DNA of 15,007 nucleotides from an uncultured cyanobacterium (GTDB lineage: Bacteria > Cyanobacteriota > Cyanobacteriia > PCC-6307 > Cyanobiaceae), in the NCBI GenBank assembly GCA_903934745.1, contig CAIZOZ010000209.1, forward strand, positions 1 through 15,007, written 5' to 3'. Every line of letters starts with the position of its first letter. The first letter of the stretch is position 1. The notes beneath the pieces are model-generated. The model had not been told where the DNA came from, made no database searches, and saw only the letters and a list, made by a program, of their open reading frames with translations. A program made the position numbers and the translations under genes. Below are positions 6,655 through 14,061 of this stretch, piece after piece.

Positions 6655-8064
6655 GTGCAGCAGGGGGACGAGCTCTGGCACCGGATTCAGCAGGCACTCC
6701 AGGCCAATCTCAGCAAGCCGACGTTCGAGACCTGGATTCGGCCGGCCAGTTGCCTGAGCTTCGAGAACGGCGTGTTGCGGGTGCTGGCGCCCAATAGTTT
6801 CGCCAGCGGCTGGCTGCGCAAGAACTACCTGACCAAAATCGAGGCGGTCGCAGCGGAGCTGACCGGCCATGCCGTGCGGGTGGAGGTGGAAGTCGCCGAG
6901 GACCCGTCCGGCGGCAGCGGGCAGGGACCTTTGGGCGAGCCGGCCATCCCCCAGGGGCGCAGCCCGGCCGAAGCCGACGACGCCCCCGGATCACGCCGCC
7001 AGCAAAGCGGCAACGGCCGGGCGCCGCGGGTGGTGTTCAACCTCAACCCCCGCTACGTGTTCAACCGCTTCGTGGTCGGCGCCAACAGCCGCATGGCCCA
7101 TGCGGCGGCCCTGGCGGTGGCTGAAGCCCCCGGCCGGGAATTCAATCCGCTGTTCATCTGCGGTGGGGTCGGGCTCGGCAAAACCCACCTGATGCAGGCG
7201 ATCGGCCACTACCGCCAGGAGATCGATCCAGAGGCACGGGTGTTCTATGTGAGCACCGAAACGTTCACCAACGACCTGATCCAGGCGATCCGCAAGGACG
7301 CCATGCAGTCGTTCCGCGATCGCTATCGGGCCGCCGACCTGATCTTGGTGGACGACATCCAGTTCATCGAGGGCAAGGAATACACCCAGGAAGAGTTCTT
7401 CCATACCTTCAATGCCCTGCATGAGGCCGGCCGTCAGATTGTGATCGCCAGCGATCGTCCCCCCAGTCAGATCTCAAGGCTGCAGGAACGGTTGATCTCC
7501 CGCTTCTCGATGGGTCTGATCGCCGACATCCAGGCACCCGATCTCGAAACGCGGATGGCCATCCTGCACAAGAAGGCGGAAACGGAGCAGATGTCCCTGC
7601 CGCGGGAGCTGATCCATTACATCGCCGGCCGCTTCACCTCCAACATCCGCGAATTGGAGGGAGCTCTCACCCGAGCTGTGGCCTTCGCTTCGATCACCGG
7701 CCTGCCGATGACGGTGGAATCAGTGGCACCAATGCTTGATCCGGTCGGCAACGACGTTGAGGTGACACCGCAACAAGTGCTGGAGAAGGTGGCGGAGGTG
7801 TTCGGTGTGCGCATCGACGAGATGCTCTCGCCCAGCCGCAAGCGGGCCGTCAGCCAGTCACGACAGGTGGGGATGTATCTGATGCGCCAGAACACCAAGC
7901 TGTCGCTGCCGCGGATCGGCGAGGCCTTCGGCGGCAAGGATCACTCCACCGTGATGTATGCCGTGGAGCAGGTGGAGAAGCGGCTCAGCAATGATCCCGA
8001 TCTCTCCCGTCAGGTGCAGAAGGTGCGGGATCTGCTCCAGATCGATTCACGGAAACGCCGCTGA
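6655..8064 (+). CDS. dnaA: Chromosomal replication initiator protein DnaA
   Basis: The AAA+ initiator that binds DnaA boxes at oriC and melts the origin. With the GTG start at 6655 it has 469 residues, the usual length for cyanobacteria. Domain I (1 to about 80) contains NLSKPTFETWIRP. A Gly/Pro/Ser-rich linker covers about 82-125. Domain III starts near NLNPRYVFNRFVVG (about 128) and carries Walker A GGVGLGKT at 170-177, Walker B with Asp233-Asp234 (LVDDIQF), and SNIRELEGAL. Domain IV ends the protein, with the DNA-binding signature around DHSTVMYA (Asp429, His430, Ser431, Thr432). The frame is open upstream to 6388, but the Shine-Dalgarno and domain I homology place the start at 6655. dnaN is not adjacent, which is common in cyanobacteria. 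Confidence 0.97.
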   Translation: MQQGDELWHRIQQALQANLSKPTFETWIRPASCLSFENGVLRVLAPNSFASGWLRKNYLTKIEAVAAELTGHAVRVEVEVAEDPSGGSGQGPLGEPAIPQGRSPAEADDAPGSRRQQSGNGRAPRVVFNLNPRYVFNRFVVGANSRMAHAAALAVAEAPGREFNPLFICGGVGLGKTHLMQAIGHYRQEIDPEARVFYVSTETFTNDLIQAIRKDAMQSFRDRYRAADLILVDDIQFIEGKEYTQEEFFHTFNALHEAGRQIVIASDRPPSQISRLQERLISRFSMGLIADIQAPDLETRMAILHKKAETEQMSLPRELIHYIAGRFTSNIRELEGALTRAVAFASITGLPMTVESVAPMLDPVGNDVEVTPQQVLEKVAEVFGVRIDEMLSPSRKRAVSQSRQVGMYLMRQNTKLSLPRIGEAFGGKDHSTVMYAVEQVEKRLSNDPDLSRQVQKVRDLLQIDSRKRR

Positions 8065-8117
8065 CCACGCCGGTCGAACCAACACCCCAGGGCCGCAGCG
8101 CCGCCGCGCCAGAGGCG

Positions 8118-9125
8118 TCAGCTCGCCGTCAGGGGCGTGCTGGGATCGAGTCCCTCCACTTCCCCCTGGAAAACCCGGCTGGCAGTGATGTCGTCGGCCT
8201 CCAGGGTCATCAGCTCCAGCCGTGAGACCGTGCTGCCGCTGAGGTTGTAGAGGCGATTGGCCTGGCGCATCCGGGCCCGATCGATGGCGTTGCGGATCGA
8301 GCGGGCATTGGCGAAGAAGGGCAACTGCATGCGGCGGTGAATGTAATCGGCAAACACCAGCTGGGCTTCCTCACTGAAGCGATAGTTCTCGCCCGCCAGA
8401 ATCAGCCGGGCGATCGCCAGCAGTTCGGCGGCTGAATAATCGGGAAAATCAATATGATTGGCGACGCGGGAAGAAAGGCCAGGGTTGGACTGATAGAAGA
8501 TATCCATGCGCTCCTTGTAGCCAGCGAAGATCACCACCAGATCGTCGCGATTGCTCTCCATCACCTGCAGCAGGATTTCGATGGCTTCGGCGCCATAGTC
8601 GCGTTCATTTTCCGGTTTGTAGAGGTAATAAGCCTCATCGATGAACAGCACCCCACCCATCGCCTTCTTCAGCATCTCCCGCGTTTTCGGGGCGGTGTGG
8701 CCGATGTACTGCCCCACCAGATCGTCGCGGGTGGCGGTCACCACATGGCCCTTGCGCACGTAGCCGAGACCGTGCAGGATCTTCGACATCCGTTCGGCCA
8801 CGGTCGTCTTACCGGTGCCGGGGCGTCCGGTGAACGACATGTGCAGGCTGGGCGGGGCGGTGTCCAGGCCCACCTGCTGGCGGGCGCGGTTGACCACCAG
8901 CAGGGCGGCGATTTCGCGGATGCGGGCCTTCACCGGCCGTAGCCCGATCAGCTCGCGCTCCAGCTGCTCCAGCACGGTTTCGATGCCAGCCGAGTTGATG
9001 GCGGAGTGCAGATCAATGCCGCCCTCGTCCAGGTGCTCCTGCGGGTTCGAAGGGTTCGCCGCCAGGCACGCCTGAGGCTCCGGCTGCTGCTGTTGAGCGG
9101 CAGCTGGCAGCTCAGAGGAGCCCAT
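8118..9125 (-). CDS. cbbX: CbbX, AAA+ Rubisco activase
   Basis: A hexameric AAA+ ATPase of the CbbX (red-type Rubisco activase) family, which remodels Rubisco to release inhibitory sugar phosphates. With the ATG at 9125 it has 335 residues. Walker A GRPGTGKT is at 100-107, the pore loop QYIGHT around Tyr140-Ile141-Gly142, Walker B GVLFIDEA at 158-165, a likely arginine-finger region SNPGLSSR near 213-220, and sensor-2-like ARSIRNAIDRAR at 274-285. The core after residue 36 is standard; residues 1-35 are Gln/Pro/Ala-rich and longer than usual for the family. An ATG at 9170 is also in frame but overlaps the acRAF coding region by 59 bp, whereas 9125 overlaps by only 14 bp. It is the last gene of the minus-strand CCM cluster and converges with dnaA. 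Confidence 0.93.
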   Translation of the reverse strand: MGSSELPAAAQQQQPEPQACLAANPSNPQEHLDEGGIDLHSAINSAGIETVLEQLERELIGLRPVKARIREIAALLVVNRARQQVGLDTAPPSLHMSFTGRPGTGKTTVAERMSKILHGLGYVRKGHVVTATRDDLVGQYIGHTAPKTREMLKKAMGGVLFIDEAYYLYKPENERDYGAEAIEILLQVMESNRDDLVVIFAGYKERMDIFYQSNPGLSSRVANHIDFPDYSAAELLAIARLILAGENYRFSEEAQLVFADYIHRRMQLPFFANARSIRNAIDRARMRQANRLYNLSGSTVSRLELMTLEADDITASRVFQGEVEGLDPSTPLTAS

Positions 9126-9357
9126 CGATGGCGGCGGCAAAGGTGGTATCGACAGCGTCGATGGCGCCATCCTCCTGTTCAGGCCGCAGCGTGAGGTTCA
9201 CGTAGGTGCGGCCGAAACTGATGTCCGGAAAGCGAGCCTCCTGTTCCGAAAGGGCGTTGAGCCGCTCCAGGAAGGTGCGGGTGGTTTCGTAGTCGTCGAA
9301 TTCAATCCGGCGTTCCAGCCGGTCGGGCCGCGCCCGTTGCGTCCAAGGCTGATCCAT
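9112..9357 (-). CDS. acRAF: pterin-dehydratase-like Rubisco assembly factor of the alpha-carboxysome
   Basis: An 81-residue protein with the pterin-4a-carbinolamine dehydratase (PCD) fold pattern: RLERRIEFDDYETTRTFLERL, then FPDISFGRTYVNLTL. True PCD enzymes have His-His at the FPDI position and a third His further on; here these are Pro-Asp and Asn, so dehydratase activity is unlikely. That is the known signature of acRAF, the alpha-carboxysome Rubisco assembly factor. Its position between chpX and cbbX fits this role. AAGGT lies 7 bp before the ATG, and the 3' end overlaps the cbbX start by 14 bp, so the two are probably translated together. Confidence 0.88.
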   Translation of the reverse strand: MDQPWTQRARPDRLERRIEFDDYETTRTFLERLNALSEQEARFPDISFGRTYVNLTLRPEQEDGAIDAVDTTFAAAIDGLL

Positions 9358-9364
9358 AAAGATG

Positions 9365-9369
9365 ACCTT
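9365..9369 (-). promoter_or_regulatory. Shine-Dalgarno of acRAF
   Basis: AAGGT on the minus strand, 7 bp before the ATG at 9357, within the 29-bp gap after chpX. Confidence 0.5.
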
Positions 9370-9386
9370 AGGACCTCACCTGCACC

Positions 9387-10538
9387 TCAGAAATTGGAGG
9401 GGTCAAGACAATCGGTGCGCGAACCGCTCAGCCTGGCGGCCCAGCTGGCGGCATAGGCGCGATTAGCGGCCTGGGCGGCTGGATCGGCGTGATCGAGCGG
9501 ATGGGGAAAGGTGCCGGCGATCGCGGCATTGGTGACACAGAACATCGACTTCTGGAAACTGAGGCAGATCTTCACGCGCACGTCGCCTTCCCCGCGGCTG
9601 GTCTGGCGATACCACTGATGCAGGCGCTGCGGCAGGTGGCGGTACATGTCCTGCATCAGCAGGCTGGGGGGGATCCCTGCGCCCATCGTGGGCAGCGGAT
9701 CGGCAAACAGGGCGCCGTAGGTGAAGGTGCTCTGATCCGGAGACACCTGCTGGGCCTGGGCGTTGAACGACACCGTGCCCAGGAAGGGCATGCCCCGCAG
9801 GAACACCGCCTCCACGTAGGGCACCGCCACATCGGCCAGGAAGGTGAGGCCGGCCTCCGGCGGCAGCACCCAGAAGCGTTCGCCCGCCACCTCCACCGCA
9901 TAGGTGATCGGCTTGGCGGCGGCCGCCACCAAACCCTCACGCAGGAACGCCACCACAGCCGCCACCGTGCTGACGCGGCCGTCCTTTTCGGCCCGGGCCA
10001 GATCGAGGAACAGATCACTCATCACCCGCCAGAACTGGCCGAGGGCATGGGTGGTGGCGGCCGAGCGGATCAGCTCCAGCAGAAAATCGGGAAACAGGGG
10101 ATTGAGCAGGGCCAGCAAGGGATCGCGGCCGGTCTTGCGGCGGATGATGGCGCCGCAGCTGGCGCGAAAGGCCTCGGAGTCGAGGTAACTATCCAGCCCA
10201 CCGGTGCCATGCCAGAACATCGCCTTCTGGCAGTACTCGGCGTATTCGAAGTTGATGCGGTCGTGGATCAGATGGCGCCAGATCTTGGCCGGGCTGTGGT
10301 CGCCATCGAGATAGCGGAAAGCGGGCACCGGATTGAGAAACTGGTGCTCGGCCTGATAGATCAGGTTGATGCTGTAGGCATCGAGCACCTCCCCATAGCT
10401 CTCGAGCACATCCACCACCTGCATCAGATGGTTGGGGGTCTCAGCCAGCAGGGTCTGGCCCGCCAGCAACCGGGCCTCCAGTTCGGCGGCGGTGGGCCGG
10501 CCGCCGGCGTGGGTGAGATCAGCGGAAATGATCGGCAT
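9387..10538 (-). CDS. cupB: CO2-hydration protein ChpX/CupB of the NDH-1 CO2-uptake complex
   Basis: A 383-residue protein of the ChpX/CupB (ChpY/CupA) family. It binds the distal end of the specialised NDH-1 complex on the cytoplasmic side of the thylakoid and is thought to hydrate CO2 to bicarbonate at a metal site, coupled to proton translocation. Family marks are ESYGEVLDAYSINLIYQAEHQFLNP at about 46-70 and FRYLDGDHSPAKIWRHLIHDRINFEYAEYCQKAMFWHG at about 74-111. His89, His92, Cys103 and His110 are candidate metal-site residues, which is my inference. CupB, not CupA, is chosen because the gene follows ndhF4-ndhD4. The ATG overlaps the ndhD4 stop (TGATG), a coupling that would help equal production. 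No membrane segment is evident. Confidence 0.92.
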   Translation of the reverse strand: MPIISADLTHAGGRPTAAELEARLLAGQTLLAETPNHLMQVVDVLESYGEVLDAYSINLIYQAEHQFLNPVPAFRYLDGDHSPAKIWRHLIHDRINFEYAEYCQKAMFWHGTGGLDSYLDSEAFRASCGAIIRRKTGRDPLLALLNPLFPDFLLELIRSAATTHALGQFWRVMSDLFLDLARAEKDGRVSTVAAVVAFLREGLVAAAAKPITYAVEVAGERFWVLPPEAGLTFLADVAVPYVEAVFLRGMPFLGTVSFNAQAQQVSPDQSTFTYGALFADPLPTMGAGIPPSLLMQDMYRHLPQRLHQWYRQTSRGEGDVRVKICLSFQKSMFCVTNAAIAGTFPHPLDHADPAAQAANRAYAASWAARLSGSRTDCLDPSNF

Positions 10539-12067
10539 CAGCCCACCCCTCCGTTCTGCAGACTGGCCAGCAACGCTGGTAGCCGGGCCATGGTGGTACT
10601 GGCCGTCTCACTGATGCGGCCCAGCCAGCCGGGGATCAGACCGATCGCCACCACGCCGATCGCCAGTGCCATCGCCGGAATCGTTTCTCGCGGCGCCACC
10701 GCCGCCAGGCGGATGTCGAGCCTGGCGTCCGCCACTGGATCAGCGCTGGGCGGTGTGATCGCCATGCGGCCGAAGAAGGCCCGGTTCACCAGCAGCAGGA
10801 AATACACCGCCGTCAGGCCGGAACCCACCATGCAGAGCAAGGTGGCCAGGGGGAAAGCCTCCAGACTGCCGCGGAACACCAGGAACTCGGAGATAAAGCC
10901 GGCCATGCCCGGCAGCCCGGCACTGGCCATCACCCCCAGGATCATCAACGTGCCGGTGAACGGCAGACCCCGCTCTGGATTAAGCAGACCCCGCAGCACC
11001 TCCAGATCTCTGGTGCCGGTCTTGCGGTAGACGATGCCCACCAGCAGGAACAACAAGGCTGAAATCAGGCCGTGGCTCACCATCTGGAACACGGCCCCCA
11101 GCAGACTCACCGGTGTGGCCGCCGCCGCCGCCAACAGGATGTAGCCCATGTGACCCACGGAGCTGTAGGCCACCATCCGTTTCATATCGCGCTGGGCAAT
11201 CGCCGCCAGGGAGCCATAGAGCACGGAAACGGCGGCCCAGCCAGCTAGCCACGGCGCCAGCAGGGCCCAGGCCTCGGGGAACATCCCCAGACAGAAACGC
11301 AGCAGCCCGTAGGTGCCCAGTTTCAGCAGCACGCCCGCCAGCAGCACCGACACCGGCGTGGAGGCCTGGGTGTGGGCATCAGGCAGCCAGGTGTGGAAGG
11401 GCACCAGCGGAATCTTGATGCCGAAGCCGATCAACAACGCCCCCAGCAGCAGCAACTGGCTGCCCATCGCGAGCTGTTCGCTCAGCACCGGCGTGAGGCT
11501 GAAGTCCACGGTGCCGGTGAACAGCGCCAGGCCCAGGAAGGCCCCGAGAATCAGCACGCCGGAAACGGCGGTGAAAATCAAAAACTTGGTGGCGGCATAG
11601 GCCCGCTCCGTGCCTCCCCAGATCGAGATCAGCAACCACAAAGGCACCAGCTCGAGTTCGTAGAAGAGGAAGAACAGCAGCAGGTTCTCGGCCAGAAAGG
11701 CACCGTTGACGGCGCCGCTGATCAACAACAACAAGGCGAAATAGATGCGCGGCCGCTGGCTGATGTCACGGGTGCAGACGGCCGAAACCAGGGTGAGGGC
11801 GGCATTGATCAACACCAGGGGTAACGACAGCCCATCGATCCCGAGGCGATAGTCGAGACCGATGCTGCTCACCCAGGCGAACGATTCCTGCAGCTGCATG
11901 CCGCCATCGCTGGGATCGAAGGCCAGCAGCACCCGCAGGCTCCAGGCCAGCTGCAGGGCCAACACCACAATCGTCACCACCCGCATCCGTCCTGGCACCG
12001 GTTGGCCCGGCCAGAACAGCAGCGCAAAGGCGCCGATGAACGGAATCAGCAGCAGGGTGCTCAGCAT
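10538..12067 (-). CDS. ndhD4: NAD(P)H-quinone oxidoreductase subunit NdhD4
   Basis: A 509-residue, multi-helix antiporter-like subunit of the thylakoid NDH-1 complex, homologous to NuoM. The proton-path residues are visible: Glu137 in FYELELVP, Lys218 and His225 in GFGIKIPLVPFHTWLPDAH, and Lys249 in LLKLGTYG. Further family marks are QRDMKRMVAYSSVGHMG and GLPGMAGFISEF. The D4 type is assigned from its neighbours ndhF4 and chpX/cupB; it belongs to the low-affinity, usually constitutive CO2-uptake complex NDH-1MS', not to the respiratory D1/D2 forms. GAGGT 7 bp upstream of the ATG supports the start, and the gap to ndhF4 is 10 bp. Confidence 0.93.
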   Translation of the reverse strand: MLSTLLLIPFIGAFALLFWPGQPVPGRMRVVTIVVLALQLAWSLRVLLAFDPSDGGMQLQESFAWVSSIGLDYRLGIDGLSLPLVLINAALTLVSAVCTRDISQRPRIYFALLLLISGAVNGAFLAENLLLFFLFYELELVPLWLLISIWGGTERAYAATKFLIFTAVSGVLILGAFLGLALFTGTVDFSLTPVLSEQLAMGSQLLLLGALLIGFGIKIPLVPFHTWLPDAHTQASTPVSVLLAGVLLKLGTYGLLRFCLGMFPEAWALLAPWLAGWAAVSVLYGSLAAIAQRDMKRMVAYSSVGHMGYILLAAAAATPVSLLGAVFQMVSHGLISALLFLLVGIVYRKTGTRDLEVLRGLLNPERGLPFTGTLMILGVMASAGLPGMAGFISEFLVFRGSLEAFPLATLLCMVGSGLTAVYFLLLVNRAFFGRMAITPPSADPVADARLDIRLAAVAPRETIPAMALAIGVVAIGLIPGWLGRISETASTTMARLPALLASLQNGGVG

Positions 12068-12074
12068 GGGAGGT

Positions 12075-12079
12075 ACCTC
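12075..12079 (-). promoter_or_regulatory. Shine-Dalgarno of ndhD4
   Basis: GAGGT on the minus strand, 7 bp before the ndhD4 ATG. Part of it overlaps the ndhF4 stop codon, tying the two genes together in translation. Confidence 0.55.
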
Positions 12080-13928
12080 ATCCGTGGAACCAGGAGAGAC
12101 TGCCCAGCAGCAGCACGATCGCCAGAACCACCGTGAGCACGTAGGTCTGGAGCTGGCCGCTCACCCCCAGCTTGAGGCCTTCGGCGCTGGCCATCGAAGC
12201 ACTGCCGATGCGATTCACCAGGCCATTGACCAGCACCCGATCAACGCTGTTGGTGATCGAGGCAAGGCCGGCAACAAAGGCGACGATCGTGGCCCGATAG
12301 ATCCGATCGGTGTAGAAGTCGTAGGCCAGCAGATCCTGCACAGCTCGCAGCGGCATGATCACCGAGCGCGACCAGAAGCGATCAAGCCGGATCAGGCAGC
12401 CCGCCACCAGGCCGATCGAGCCACTGGCCACCACCAGCACCGTGGTCAGCTGAGAAAAGTCGGCGATGCCACCGAGCGGATCGATGCGGTTGATCACCAG
12501 CGGCGTGAGCAGCACCAGCACCGACAGGGTCACCATCGGCAGCGCCATCAGCCAGTTCACCTCCGGCGCCCGACGGGTCTTGGGGTGGGCCACATCGAGG
12601 AATACCTGGCGGAACACCCGCACCAGATTGAGGGCGGTCAGGCCATTGGTGAGCAGCACAACAGCAGCCAGCCAGGGAGCCTGGCGGATGAGGGTCTGCA
12701 CCAACAGGCCATAACCCCAGAAGCAACCCAACGGCAGGATGCCGGTGAGGCCGGCAGCGGCCACCAGAAAAGCCGTGGTGGTGGCGGGCATGCGCCGACC
12801 CAGACCGCCCAGTTCAGTCAGGTCCTGGCAGTTGGTGGTGGCGATCACACTGCCGACGCTCATGAACAACAGCGCCTTGGCCAGGCCATGGGTGAACAGC
12901 AGCAACAGAGCCAGGAAGGGCTGCTCGAAGGCGATGGCGATGAACACCAGGCCGAGATAGGAGGTGGTGGAGTACGAAAAGGCCCGCTTCAGATCCACCT
13001 GGGCGATCGCCACCAGGGCACCACCGAGGGCACTGATCGTGCCCACGGCCAGCAGCACGGTGCTGGCCAGCGGCGACATCCGCAGCAGGGGCATCAGCTT
13101 CAGCAGCACCACCGCGCCGCAGGTCACCACCACCGAGTTGCGCAGAATCGAGGCAGGATTCGGGCCCTCCATGGCTTCATCGAGCCAGAGGTGCATCGGG
13201 AACTGGGCACATTTGCCCATGGGTCCGGCGATCAAACCGAGGCCCAACAGGCTGGCGGCCAGGGGCGAGAGCGGCGTCTGAGCCGCCCAGACGTAGAGGT
13301 CGTCGAACTCCATCGAACCGGCCCAGGCGGAAAGCGCCACCACACCCATCAGCAGCAGCACATCGCCGACGCGTTTGGTGAGAAAGGCATCACGGGCGGC
13401 TGTCACCACCAGGGGCTGGGCATACCAGAAACCGACCAGAAGATAGGTGGAGAGAGTGAGCATCTCCAACAGGAAATAGCTCATGAACAGATTGCTGCTC
13501 AACACCACACCGGCCATCGCCCCCTCAAAGAAGCCCACCAGCGCATAAAAGCGGGCCAGGGACCATTCCTTGTCGAGATAGCCGAGGGCAAACACCTGGC
13601 CGATCAGGCTGGTGAAGGTCACCAGCTCCAGCGCTGCCAGATTGGTCAGCGAGAGATCAAAGCCGATGCGCAGATCCAGATCTGCGGCATGGAACCAGGG
13701 AATATCGAGATGCTGGGGGCCGAGGCTCAACACTTCCCGGATCACCAGGCTGCCGTGCACCACGGCCAACAGGGTCATCAACAGGTTGAGGTAAGCAGCC
13801 GGACGGGGTCCCTGGCGCTTGATCCAGCCCGAGGCCCAGGGCAGGGACAGCACCATGCCACTGAACCCATAGAGGGGGATCAGCCAGGCCAGCTGAATCG
13901 GCAGAGGGAGGGCGTCTTGCAAGGGCAT
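12078..13928 (-). CDS. ndhF4: NAD(P)H-quinone oxidoreductase subunit NdhF4
   Basis: A 616-residue NuoL-like membrane subunit at the distal end of the NDH-1 complex, pairing with NdhD4 and carrying CupB. Visible marks are Glu155 in YFLLEMLTLSTYLLVGFW, Lys239 in GPMGKCAQFPMHLWLDEAM, VDLKRAFSYSTTSYLGL, and LFTHGLAKALLFMSVG. A likely amphipathic C-terminal segment (about 520-560) fits the lateral helix of NuoL-type subunits. One departure from NuoL is that the conserved His after the PTPVSALIHAA-type motif is Arg263 here (NPASILRNSVVV). The 133 bp upstream is the largest gap in the cluster, so an internal promoter is possible; no clear Shine-Dalgarno precedes the ATG. Confidence 0.93.
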   Translation of the reverse strand: MPLQDALPLPIQLAWLIPLYGFSGMVLSLPWASGWIKRQGPRPAAYLNLLMTLLAVVHGSLVIREVLSLGPQHLDIPWFHAADLDLRIGFDLSLTNLAALELVTFTSLIGQVFALGYLDKEWSLARFYALVGFFEGAMAGVVLSSNLFMSYFLLEMLTLSTYLLVGFWYAQPLVVTAARDAFLTKRVGDVLLLMGVVALSAWAGSMEFDDLYVWAAQTPLSPLAASLLGLGLIAGPMGKCAQFPMHLWLDEAMEGPNPASILRNSVVVTCGAVVLLKLMPLLRMSPLASTVLLAVGTISALGGALVAIAQVDLKRAFSYSTTSYLGLVFIAIAFEQPFLALLLLFTHGLAKALLFMSVGSVIATTNCQDLTELGGLGRRMPATTTAFLVAAAGLTGILPLGCFWGYGLLVQTLIRQAPWLAAVVLLTNGLTALNLVRVFRQVFLDVAHPKTRRAPEVNWLMALPMVTLSVLVLLTPLVINRIDPLGGIADFSQLTTVLVVASGSIGLVAGCLIRLDRFWSRSVIMPLRAVQDLLAYDFYTDRIYRATIVAFVAGLASITNSVDRVLVNGLVNRIGSASMASAEGLKLGVSGQLQTYVLTVVLAIVLLLGSLSWFHG

Positions 13929-14061
13929 GGGATCGGCCCGGGGGCCGGAGGAAGCAATCGCTTGGCGGGCGACTTTAAACAGTCGGGACCTGGCATGGCG
14001 CCGCGATCAGCCCGAAGCAAGCGCTCCTGGCCCGGCTGTGGCGGCGCCGTTAGACGGGTGA
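13929..14061 (-). promoter_or_regulatory. Candidate internal promoter/leader region upstream of ndhF4
   Basis: 133 bp, the only sizeable break in the minus-strand CCM run. It holds an inverted repeat GACT-TTAAAC-AGTC at 13971-13984 around its only AT-rich core, a related pair of motifs GAAGCAATCGCTTGG at 13951 and GAAGCAAGCGCTCCTGG at 14014, and a GC-only inverted repeat CGGCC/GGCCG at 13934-13947 close to the ATG. A T-run terminator for the preceding gene is not seen. Regulatory function is inference. Confidence 0.35.

Noticed and set aside
6596..8117. Replication origin beside dnaA
   Set aside because: No TTATCCACA-like boxes or AT-rich unwinding region were seen on either side of dnaA; in cyanobacteria oriC is often not next to dnaA.
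8065..8117. Bidirectional terminator between dnaA and cbbX
   Set aside because: The genes converge here, but I found no stem-loop with a T-run.
9489..11030. 513-codon plus-strand open frame opposite cupB and ndhD4
   Set aside because: Shadow frame with His/Gly/Gln bias and no recognisable motif.
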